This document shows positions 38,446 through 48,947 of a stretch of DNA of 64,000 nucleotides, one piece after another; within the stretch, counting starts at the first letter, position 1, and each line of letters starts with the position of its first letter. The translations under genes and the position numbers were made by a program. Source of the DNA: Leucogyrophana mollusca (lineage: Eukaryota > Basidiomycota > Agaricomycetes > Boletales); the NCBI GenBank assembly GCA_021014945.1, contig MU266401.1:1-64000 (forward strand), written 5' to 3'. The notes under the pieces were generated by a model. That model made no database searches. It saw nothing but the letters and a program-made list of their open reading frames with translations, and was not told the origin of the DNA.

Positions 38446-41351
38446 ATGTCCAAAGACAAAGAACTAGGCACTCTCGTTGTGGTCGTGCTAAAAGCGCGCC
38501 ATCTCCACCAGCCGTCGTTTTACAAGCAGGACCCTTATGCCCAAGTGGCATTCAACGGACTCACGAAGCGCTCCAAGGTCGATCCGAAGGGCGGGCAGCA
38601 CCCCGTGTGGGATGACGAGTTGCGGTTCCCTGTCCTTGTTGATCCGTCGGAAAAGAACCGTACCATCGAAGTCTCGTGCTGGAAGGAAGAGCCACGCGGG
38701 GAGGACAAGCTCCTCGGACAAGGAAAGGTAGATATCTCGGAGACGCTCAAAACGGGCGAGTTCGATGGTGAGTGGGCTGGTGGTCTAGTACAACTACAGG
38801 GATGCGTCGCTGATTGCCCGCGGATGCCGTAGATTGGGTCCAGCTGGAGACATCGGGCGGTGCCCGTGGAGAAGTGTACCTCGAGATGACGTTCTACGCT
38901 GCGGCCCCACCGCCTCTGACCCGTCGGCCATCCAAACTGTCGCCCTCCGACCGCCTTTCCCGGCCTCAAGGAAAGCATCCACAAGGGAGATCAGCATCAA
39001 CATCGCCATCAACCTCCCCACATACCTCCCCCATTCCGGGGCACTCGCCGAATCTCGCTCCATCTGATGCCAACCAGCTTCCATCGGCACACGCACTGCC
39101 CGCATCTCTCATGCCCGCACGTGGCGCTCCGAACGCACACCCGCCCACTGCCTCGTCGAATGTCACACCTCCAACATCGGCCCATCACACTCCTACGAAG
39201 CGCACTGACCCGCTGCCACCGCTTCCTGAGGACGATGATGACACCAGTGCGGGCTCCTTGGGCGTTCGAGGCGCCGCAGGAAAGCAGGCACATCTTCCTA
39301 CGATCCTTCGCCCTGGACGTGCCCGCCCAGGCCAGGAACCTCCGCGCACGGTAAATGTACCCGCAGCCATCCCTGTTCCCGCGGGCGATGCACCTATGCT
39401 ATACATGACACCCCCTACGCCTGCGCCCCAGCAGGAGTTTGTGTCTCATGACTCGCCGTATCAACCACCTGGTGCGTTTCCCGCGGAAGACCCGCGTGGT
39501 TCTCCACATCAGGCTCTTTCGTTCCCAACTCCCGCAGTTCGATCGGATACTGCGCACTCACAGTATGCCCAGGCACCCGCGCAGGGCCACCCTGTTGTTG
39601 ATCAGTCGCACTCCGCCTCAAACGCATCGTACCCTGCTTCGACTCAGCCGTACACAGCGCCGTACCAGTCATACACCCCATCTCCTCAGCCACACACCCC
39701 CTCCACTCAGCCATCGGGAGCTCTTCACCCAGACAAGTATCCCCCAGCTCCACAACAATATTATGACTCCCAAACTTCGAGCCTGTATAACCCATACCAA
39801 CCCTCGACCCAACACCAGCCCCCGTCGCAGTCGGGATACTTCTCTCCACCTCCATTCCACGGGCACTCGCCGCCTCCGTCTTCTCGTGGGGGACCGCTCT
39901 CGCCTCCAGACCCTCGCGCCCAGAACCAGTACCACGGTGGGTACATCTCGCCTCCGAGTACATCACCGTATCCTCCTGCGAGCTCGCCATCGTATCCCGC
40001 GCCTCAGTCGTCGTCGTATCTGCAGTCTAGTGCGTCGCCATATCCCTCTCACGGCGCGTCGCCGTACCCCCCTAGCGCGTCACCGTATCCTCCTAGTCCA
40101 TCCCTAAACTCTCCTAGTGCGTCACCATATCCACCTCCTAGGTCGGCACCGTATGCTACACCCAATACGTCGCCCTACCCTCCGCCCAGCAGCTCAACTT
40201 ACACGCCTCCCGGTTCGATGCCATATCAATCCATGGGGGCTATACCGCCCCGGCCTCCGACCGCGAGTGCTTCCGTCGATATAAGCCACAACCCACGGTA
40301 TCAGAGCCCGCTACCGCTTCCTCCTGGAGAAGTGAGGGAAGAGGAGGAGCGCAAGAGGAAGGAGGATGAGGAGCGCGCGAAGAGGGAAGAAGCGGAGCGC
40401 TCGAGGCGGGAAGAAGAAGAACGCAAGCGGCAGGACGAGGAGAAGAGAAGACAGGCAGAAGAAGAGGCGCGGAGAGCAGCTGAAGATGAGGCTAGGAGAC
40501 GGGAGGCGGCGGAAAAACAACGGATCGAAGAGGAAAGGAAGAGGGCTGCGGAGGAAGAGGAGCGGAGGAGGGTTGCGGAGGAAGAAGAGAGAAAGAGAAA
40601 GGCTGCTGAAGAGGAGGAGCGGCAGAGAGTGGCCGAAGAGGAAGAAAAGAAGAGGAGAGAGGAGGAACAGCACAGGATAGCAGAGGAAGAGGAGAGGAAG
40701 AGGAGAGAAGAGGAAGAGCGTCGGCGGATTGAAGAAGAACTGCGCTTGAAGCGGGAAGAGGAAGAACGTATACGCCGAGAAGCGGAAGAACGTAGGAGGC
40801 AGGAAGAAGAACGCATACGTCGAGAAGCGGAGGACCGCAGGAGGCAGGAAGAAGAACGTAAGAAACGGGAAGAGGAAGAGCGCAGGAAACGGGAGGAGGA
40901 AGAACGACGCAGGAAGCGAGAAGAGGAGGAAGCTGAGGCAGAAAGGAAGTGGCAGGCGGAACTCCAGAGGATCCAAGCGGCGGAACGCCAGCGAGCAGAA
41001 GATCGGCGTCGGCAGGAAGAAGCAGACGCAGCATTCGCGCGCGCCCAGTTCGAGGCATACGAGGAGGAACGCCGCAAACAGGAAGAGGCGGATATGGCGG
41101 TTGCGAGGAGGGAACAAGAGCACGAGGAAGAGTTAGAGAGGAAGAGGAAGGAGGAGCAGAGGAGGCAGGTGGAGGAGGCAGACCGGGAGATGGCGAGAAA
41201 GTTGGATATGGAGCTTAATCTTGGTGAGATCGGTGGGCACGATGGGGCGGGAAGGCACAGGGGTCAGAGTGCTAGTGCGCCAGGGCGTCGAAACCAGCCT
41301 GCGAGCTCTCCAGGACGAACTGCCGCCACCGGTCGAAGGGCGGGGGCATAA
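38446..41351 (+). CDS. C2-domain protein with Pro/Tyr repeats and a long Glu/Arg helix (Fic1/Inn1-like N-terminus)
   Basis: Two exons, 38446-38767 and 38833-41351, giving about 946 residues. Residues about 8-125 form a C2 domain: LGTLVVVVLKARHLHQPSFY, KQDPYAQVAFNG, HPVWDDELRFPV, and after the intron WVQLETSGGARGEVYLEMTF. The N-terminal C2 followed by PxxP-rich sequence resembles fungal cytokinesis ingression proteins (Inn1, S. pombe Fic1); that assignment is inference. Residues 130-600 are disordered, Ser/Pro/Tyr/Gln-rich, with SPYPP-type repeats at about 480-575. Residues about 607-900 are almost purely Glu, Arg, Lys, Ala and Gln in i/i+4 opposite-charge patterns, predicting a rigid single alpha helix or coiled coil. 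A short basic Ser/Arg-rich tail follows. Long open frames on the opposite strand (40301-41123) are by-products of this composition. Confidence 0.85.
39950..40240 (+). repeat. SPYPP-type coding repeats
   Basis: Degenerate in-frame repeats of Ser-Pro-Tyr-Pro-Pro (for example ASPYPPSASPYPPSPS) in the C2 protein. Units of about 8-12 residues with variable Ser/Ala/Gly linkers. Disordered, potentially multivalent SH3/WW-binding sequence. Confidence 0.85.
40331..41215 (+). repeat. Glu/Arg-rich helical repeat region (ER/K-like)
   Basis: About 290 codons dominated by gag, gaa, agg, cgc and aag. Recurrent heptad-like units such as EEEERRKREEEERRRK and AEEEERKRREEEE. Few aliphatic residues occupy a/d positions, which favours a single stable helix over a classical coiled coil. 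Confidence 0.85.
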
Positions 41352-42047
41352 GGATGATAGCTAAGTGGAGCTCATAGACAAGATACCCTAATACGCATCA
41401 ATTTTCTGTGCTTGCTTGACTCGGGAGGTGTCGGACGTGTTGTCGCGTGCATATGTCAGTCACCTGCCGAAAGTCGCAGTGTCTAACGTACCCCCTCGGC
41501 CGCCCCACTCATTCCCCGAGCAATTTCCGACCCACGAAGGGACGCAATTGCAGCCTTTTTTTTTGGCCACGGTGAGAGTCTGAGACTTCGATCGATTGTT
41601 CTCTGTGCGGCGGCATCGGACGCGTTGCACATGACAAAAGTCGACACAGTAATATAGAACATTTCGCCTATGGCTGGCCACCAGTTGGCGGCGAGCAATG
41701 CGTAGGTTCTGCTGCACTGTTTGCGCTTGCGATTAACAGGTTTATTAGCCGCAGAAGACCGTTTGTTCCCCAGTTTGAGGACTGAGGAATGTTAGAGGCT
41801 TCAGGATGTTCGTAGTAAGGCTTCGGCCGCAAGTTCGCCGTTGTGGCGATCCGCAGCTGCAGCGTGCGCCTTGCGGAGATTCTGTGACCAGTGGGCGTAA
41901 GTATAAATATTGTATGGGGCATGGGGCATACGACACAGTTCGTTATCTGGCGCCGGGAGACTCGAGATTAAGTATTCTCGTTATCGGTTTACCACCAGTT
42001 GCTTTCGCCAAAAAGCGACCGCGCCTCCTGCAAGCCTCACGACCGCC
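41352..42047. other. Intergenic: C2 gene 3' end and ABC transporter promoter
   Basis: About 700 bases between two plus-strand genes. Open frames are short and featureless. An 8-10 base T run lies near 41565. No gene recognised. Confidence 0.5.
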
Positions 42048-45000
42048 ATGACCTCGCAGGAAGCTGACGACTCTGTGGAGAACGAGAAAGTGCAGCCTGG
42101 GGCGACCGACGAAAAGAAAGAAGTTCGGAATCCACAGCAGCCACTACATCTCCAACTTGATACGGGCGACGAGTATAACCGGTTCCGTCAGAAATGGTGG
42201 CAGTTATGGTATGTCAATTATGTTGCCCAGCAAGTTGCAGTACTAACGAATTTCCACTGCGTGCCTGGCAATAACCTCCCAGGCTACCTAAGGACCCACC
42301 CCCGCCTCCGCCAGCCTCCCTCGAGGATGCTGAGGTATGAGCATAATTTAACGCAAGTACTACGCGCTGATCGTTCTCGCAGCTCATTCCTCTGGCAAAT
42401 GCGTCAATATTTTCCATGCTCAGCTACACGTGGATCACGGATATCATGGTGCGCTCTATAAGCAATCATGTACTATGTATATATCAAATGCTCTTTGTGT
42501 AGATCCTTGGGTACCAACGTACCCTTCAGGCTTCAGACCTCTACAAGATGGATCCGTCGCGGGAGGCAGAAACAATGGCATCCAAGCTTGAAGCCGCTTG
42601 GGCGCGTCGCGTCAAGGCCGCTGCCGAGTGGAACGAACGTCTTGATAATGGTCAAATCAGGGCTGGGTGCTTCAAACGTACTGTTTGGGCCATTCAAACC
42701 CTCGCTCTTCGCGGAGACAAGGATGGTCACACTTGGAAGGAGCGTCGCGAGGGCCGGGAGAGACGCTGGAGGGAGGTAGATGGGAGGAAGAAGGCTAGTC
42801 TTGCGTGGGCACTTAACGACGTCTTTGGTCGGGTATTCTGGCTGGGAGGTATCTTCAAGGTGCGTGACCTTCGTGTCTTTTCAGTAGCCTCGCTCAAGCT
42901 CATACTCTCTCGGACTTGAAGGTTTTTGGGGATACGTCACAGCTCATGGGCCCCCTAATCCTCAGGGTAAGACTTCTTCAACGTCCTTATACTGATTCTC
43001 AGCGTTGCTCTTGCAGGCTATCATCGATTTCAGCGAAGAGCGCGCTGCGGCAAAAGTAGACGGAGGGACGCTGCCCAATATCGGGCGTGGTATAGCCATG
43101 GCCATCGGACTTTTCTTGATCACAGTGACAGCGAGCGTCTGCACGCATCAGGTTAGAGCGCCGTTTGCGTCATCATCTTTCCCATCTTGACAAGTACCTG
43201 ATGTGGAACAGTTCTTTTGGAGGTCGATGACAACAGGGGTACTTGCGCGTGCGGCACTGACGGCGGCGATTTACGAGCGCGGAGTCAACCTGACTGGGAA
43301 AGCGCGTGTCAAGCTAACCAATGCGACTCTCGTTAACCATATCTCGACTGACGTGAGTGGTTTGAGGTTATGTAATCACGAGTCTGCTGACATGCTATGG
43401 AATAGGTGAGCAGGATAGATGCATGTGCTCAATGGTTTGTAAGTCGAGGGCGGTTCCCGTTGTTGTATGTTACAGGCTAATCAACTTTTCATTTACTCGT
43501 TTAGCACGCAGGTAAGCCAAAATCTGGGAAGTGACCGTTATTCGGGATATGCATCCCTAATACCCTGCGTTACTAGCTTGGACAGCGCCAATTCAGGTCA
43601 CAGTTTGTCTCATAATCCTGTTGGTCGAGGTAGGTTTTCGTCCTCTTTTGCTATCAGACCTCCTATTCACTCCTAGCTACTTGTATCCCCCCGAACCTTT
43701 AGCTCGGTCCTTCGGCACTGGCTGGTTTTTCACTGTTCATTCTCATCGTTCCGGTTCAAGAGCGCGTCATGACCTTTCAGCACCGCCTCCGGCGCAGTTC
43801 CATGAAGTGGACGGATCAGCGCGCGAAGATTCTACTAGAGGTTCTCAGTGCGTATCCCTCTCCGCCTCACATCGCACGTGGGTGGGGCTGACGTTTGTCT
43901 GAACAGGTGCCATGCGCGTGGTTAAGTACTTCTCGTACGAGGTACCGTTCCTCCGACGTACGTTGATCACACTCAGTTCCAATCGTCGTCGGATCTGATC
44001 TTGTCTATAAACAAGGCATTTTCGAGCTACGAAAGAAGGAGCTCCATGGCGTTCGGAGGATTCTGCACTCTAGCTCGGCGAAGTGCGTTACTTTCCACGT
44101 TCAAGTTATCCGTCCCTGACCAGCTTCACTGTGTCATTCCATGCAGCTTGGCCCTCGCCATGTCCCTGCCTGTCCTTGCGGCCACTCTCGCTTTCGTCAC
44201 TTATACTCTGACCGCACATGATTTCAACGTAGCAGTCATCTTCGCGTCACTCAGTCTCTTCCAGGTAAGTGCCCATTTCTCAGCAACCATTGGTGCACGC
44301 TAACGAGCCCGCTCACCCTCCCAGCTCCTTCGTCAGCCGATGATGTTCATGCCTCGAGCCCTGTCTGCTATCCCAGATGCCGCCAACGCTCTTCAGAGGC
44401 TCACTCACGTGTTTCACGCCGATCTTATCAAGGAAGACACCCTTGTGATCGACAAGGATCAGGAGCCTGCGCTGATCGTCGAGGATGCGACCTTTGAGTG
44501 GGAATCATCTGACATCCCCAAGGCAGAAGATGCAAAACCCGGCAAGAAGGGAAAGGGACGCGAAGAGCGGAAGGGCAAAGAGGCAAAGCGTGTGTTGACA
44601 CCGGACAACGTGGAAAACGGCGCGATTGCGTTGTTCCGTGTGAAGAACGTCACGATGACTATTACTCGCGGGCAACTCGTCGCAATCGTTGGGCCAGTTG
44701 GAAGCGGAAAGGTGAGCAATGAAGCTTCTTTCTGCCTTGCTTCGAGTTGACCGTATGTAGTCGAGTTTGCTGCAAGGGATCATCGGGGAGATGAGGAAAG
44801 TGTCTGGTCATGTGTCTCTCGGCGGTCGAGTGGGATACTGTCCACAGACAGCTTGGATTCAAAACGCGACATTGGTCTGTTTGCTCTCCTTTTTGGTAAC
44901 AGCTTGCAGCGGCCTGACGTCGGACACTTGATATAGAGAGACAATATCATCTTTGGACAGCCGTTTGAAGAAGACAAGTACTGGCACGTCATCGAGGTTG

Positions 45001-48000
45001 CATGCCTTCTTCCCGACTTACAGCTACTTCCGGACGGCGATTTGACTGAGGTGAGATCGTACTGTGGCACAAAGACGACATGGTCGCCTGACTGGCACCT
45101 TAGATCGGTGAGAAGGGTATCAACTTGAGTGGCGGACAGAAACAGCGAGTAAGGCGACGTACTGGTTTTCATTTGGTGTGATCTTTTGCTGATGCGTGCT
45201 TACAGGTGAACATCGCCAGGGCTCTGTACTTCGACCCTGACATAGTCATTTTCGACGATCCATTATCTGCAGGTACTTGCATTCCTCTTATTTTGCATTC
45301 GCACCGTTAATGGGCATTGAAAGTGGACGCCCATGTCGGAAAATCCTTGTTCCAAGACGCAATCGTTGGATCCCTTCGTAGTCGCGGCATAACGGTGATA
45401 CTGGTGACCCATGCACTTCATTTCCTATCTCAGTGCGACTACATTTATACCATGAGTGGTGGGGTCATTGCGGAGAGTGGCACGTACGAGCAGCTCATTT
45501 CCAATGCCGGAGTATTTGCGCGTCTAGACAAGGAGTTCGGCGGACATGCAACGGAGGATAACAAGTCAGATGGCGAAGTCGACGAGGTTGTTGTCCCACA
45601 AGCAGGCGCCACGATTGACGACGCGAAGTTGAAGTCTGCCAAGGCTCGGGCAAAGGCCACCGGCACCGGAAAACTAGAAGGTCGGCTGATGGTGAAGGAG
45701 AAGCGGACAACGGGGTCTGTGTCTCTCGATGGTGAGTGTCGTCAACTCAGTGGGAGAGTTGAAGTTCACGGAGGTGCGAAATCAAGTTTATTGGTCTTAC
45801 CTGGCTGCGGCCAAGGGTTCCGTGACGGCCCCATTGGTCATCTTCATCATGCTTATCTGGCAAACCAGTCAGATATTGAACTCGTACACCTTGGTTTGGT
45901 GGGAGGCAAAGTACGTCTCATCCTCACTCGAGTGGATGATAATCAGCTCAAAACTGCAGCACCTGGGATCAACCCAACTCCTTCTACCAGACCCTCTATG
46001 GGTGTCTTGGAGTTGCTCAGGCATTGCTCACGTTCTTCCTGTGAGTAGTATATCATCTGTAATACGACCTCCGCTGACACGAACGCTGTAGCGGTGCCGG
46101 GATGGACGTCATGGCGTTTTACGTGTCACAAAATCTCCATCACGATGCCGTCGCGAATGTCTTCTATGCACCCATGTCATTTTTCGATACAACAGTGAGT
46201 GAAAGCGAATCCGCGTTGTGAATATCGCCCTCACTGCTACTTCCAAGCCAATGGGACGAATCCTCAGCGTTTTTGGAAAAGACATCGACGGTAAGCCGTC
46301 TTCCCCTCTCACGACGACACGAATATTTCCTAATCCCGCATTTTCTTACGCAGGCATCGACAACCAGTTGGCTCGTAAGCACTGCAGTTCGTGAAATAGT
46401 CTCTAGTTGAGCTAACCGATCTTATCAGTTTCCATGAGATTATGTGCGTGAAGCGCCGAGGGATAAAACAATTGTTTACTTACATGTTCGCAGTGGTTCT
46501 CACGCTATCCAGTGTAGTGGGATCGGTGGTCATTGTTACCATCCTCGAGCACTATTTCAGTAAGTATCCCGACACATCATGACTGTGCCACTCAATCAAC
46601 CCCTGTACCTTCAGTCATAGCGGTGGTTTTTATTGCTTTTGGCTACGGGTATTTCGCAGCTTTCTACCGAGCCAGCGCTCGCGAGATTAAACGACTAGGT
46701 GAGTTTGGGTTGGCCACACTAGTTAAACCGCGCTGACAGCGTGCATGGAAGACTCAATGCTGCGTTCTATCCTATATGCTCACTTCTCCGAGACATTGAC
46801 TGGCCTCCCTACCATTCGAAGCTACGGAGAAATACAGCGGTTCATCAATGACAACAAGTACTACGTTGATCTGGAGGACCGGGCCCTATACCTTACTGTG
46901 ACAAACCAGAGGTGAGCAACCAACGACTGTAGTCCTGAGGTCCCGTTCACAGATATTCATATCATGCAGATGGCTGGCTATTCGGCTAGATTTCATGGGT
47001 GGAATACTAGTCTTTATCGTGAGTTATAACTTGATGGAGGTCGGCAAGAGCTTATCGTGCCGGCCCAGGTTGCGCTTTTCGCAGTGGTGGACATCTCGGG
47101 GATCAACGCAGCACAAATTGGGTTGGTTCTGACTTACACCAGTGAGCACATCCAACAATCGGCCGAGCCTAGTCTTACTGTCATGGTCCAGCGTCTTTGT
47201 CGCAGATGTGCGGGTTGGTGACGCGACAAACTGCAGAAGTGGAGGTGAATTTCGGTCTTCATACATAACCCGGTGGTTTCTGAATGGCTTTATCCGCAGA
47301 ATTACATGAACTCGGTTGAGAGAGGTGAGCTTATTAGGGCTTAGAGATGCAGACGCTTCTTTACGAGATTGGCCCTCAATCAGTCGTTCAGTACAGCCGG
47401 GGTGATCAAATAGAACGTGAAGCGCCCCACGAAATTGCAGATCGAGTGCCAGACAAGCAATGGCCGAAGCACGGTGCCATCGAATTCAACGATATCAAGA
47501 TGAGCTACCGGCCAGGCTTGCCAAATGTTCTCAAAGGCATCTCCATAAGCGTGGAGGGCGGAGAGAAAATCGGCGTTGTCGGGAGGTCGGTTGTTGACTG
47601 ATCATTATGCTGTCTGCGCTAATCCTCGACATAGAACTGGAGCAGGGAAGTCATCTCTAATGCTGGCACTGTTCAGAATCGTAGAGCTGTCTTCTGGGTC
47701 TATTACAATTGACGGGTGAGGAACTATTTCTTTTGTACTTGGCAGACCATTGATCCTAGAGCGCAGAATCGATATTGCCACTCTTGGCCTCAAAGACCTT
47801 CGAACAAAAATTTCGATTATACCACAAGATGTACGGAAGATGGCTCCCCCCTTGTTCCTGTCTGCATGCTGATTATGTTATTTTGTTGTCGTTTTAGCCT
47901 CTTCTCTTTAGCGGTATGGTTGGTTTTGCTTAGTGCCTGCGATTTTGCTAAGATAGAGTCCCGCAGGGACTATACGTTCCAATTTGGACCCCTTTTCTCA

Positions 48001-48657
48001 ATACGACGATGCACATTTGTGGGATGCTTTGCGCAGATCGTACTTGGTAGATGCGCCTCCCGCCAAGGAGGAACTATCCGCAGAGGAATACGACGCTGGC
48101 GAGCGCACGCCAGTCAACCGTTTCAATCTTGACTCTATAATCGAGAGTGAAGGCGCAAACCTGAGTGTTGGGGAGCGGTCGTTGCTCAGTCTCGCTCGCG
48201 CTCTAGTGAAGGATAGTAGAGTCGTTGTTCTCGATGAAGCAACGTAAGTTTACCCACCAGCTCCCATGCTAATACGGCTGATCCTGTGTGGCAGCGCTTC
48301 CGTCGATCTTGAAACAGACAGCAAAATCCAACACACCATACAAACAGAATTCAAAGACCGTACTTTGTTATGCATCGCTCGTGAGTTAATCGCTTGTAAA
48401 CGGGCGAAAGTATCTCATACCAATCAATCCAATTAGATCGTCTTCGAACCATCATATCATATGATCGTATTCTCGTTCTAGATGCCGGGCTAGTATCCGT
48501 GAGTGCCTTTCAGGATGCCTGTCCGAGCTCATTCTGATTTGAACACTTTCAGGAGTTCGATACCCCGCTAAACCTATATAGAATGGAAGATGGCATCTTC
48601 CGTGGAATGTGTGAGAGGAGTAACATCTCCCTTAAAGACATAGAATCGGCTATGTAG
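42048..48657 (+). CDS. ABCC-type (MRP/YOR1-like) ABC transporter, copy 1
   Basis: Full-length ABC exporter (TMD1-NBD1-TMD2-NBD2, no TMD0), probably plasma membrane, exporting organic anions or drugs. Start Met 42048 ([14 protein letters not shown]). TMD1 includes [20 protein letters not shown] and [23 protein letters not shown]1: Walker [24 protein letters not shown], Walker [17 protein letters not shown] (Asp in place of the catalytic Glu, usual in ABCC NBD1). NBD2: Walker [16 protein letters not shown], signature [18 protein letters not shown], Walker [14 protein letters not shown]-loop IAHRLRTI. It ends [19 protein letters not shown]. About thirty introns cut it into very small exons, including 7 nt (43505-43511), 21 nt (46354-46374), 15 nt (46429-46443) and 16 nt (47898-47913). 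Spliced by eye it looks intact. Convergent with its paralogue. Confidence 0.9.
43505..43511 (+). other. 7-nt microexon (CACGCAG) in ABC transporter copy 1
   Basis: Between acceptor cgtttag and donor gtaagc. It joins a 33-nt exon ending TGG TTT to CT TGG ACA GCG and yields FHAAWTAPIQ. The paralogue reads [10 protein letters not shown] at the same place, without introns. Confidence 0.8.
47898..47913 (+). other. 16-nt exon in ABC transporter copy 1 NBD2
   Basis: Exon CCTCTTCTCTTTAGCG between acceptor tttag and donor gtatgg. It restores [20 protein letters not shown], the Q-loop region of NBD2. Confidence 0.8.
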
Positions 48658-48947
48658 ACCCTTCTTGCGACTATCGCATCTTCCATGTATCACACCCGGG
48701 GCATGACTAGATATCATTGATTTTCTTGTACCAGTATTTGCTTGGCACTGGTAGGTGTCATACATCTCATAGGTTAGAGGTATAAGCAATGTGATGTCTT
48801 CACGAAATAGATCAGATAAAACCATCTGTAACTGTAGCACCACTGGTAAGAGAAACATTTATTACTTCTAGTATCGTTCATGCATAAGGTACATTGTCTA
48901 CAAGTCTCGGCCGGTATCGAAGTGTCTTCGGGTAAGTGGTTGTTATA
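48658..48947. other. Short convergent spacer between the two ABC transporter genes
   Basis: 290 bases between the two stop codons. AT-rich; it must serve both 3' ends. No gene seen. Confidence 0.6.

Noticed and set aside
40301..41123. Two long overlapping minus-strand open frames, about 260-270 codons, rich in Ser/Leu/Phe
   Set aside because: They are the complement of the gag/gaa/agg-rich helix-coding region; purine-rich sense codons leave few antisense stops. No start context, introns or family motif.
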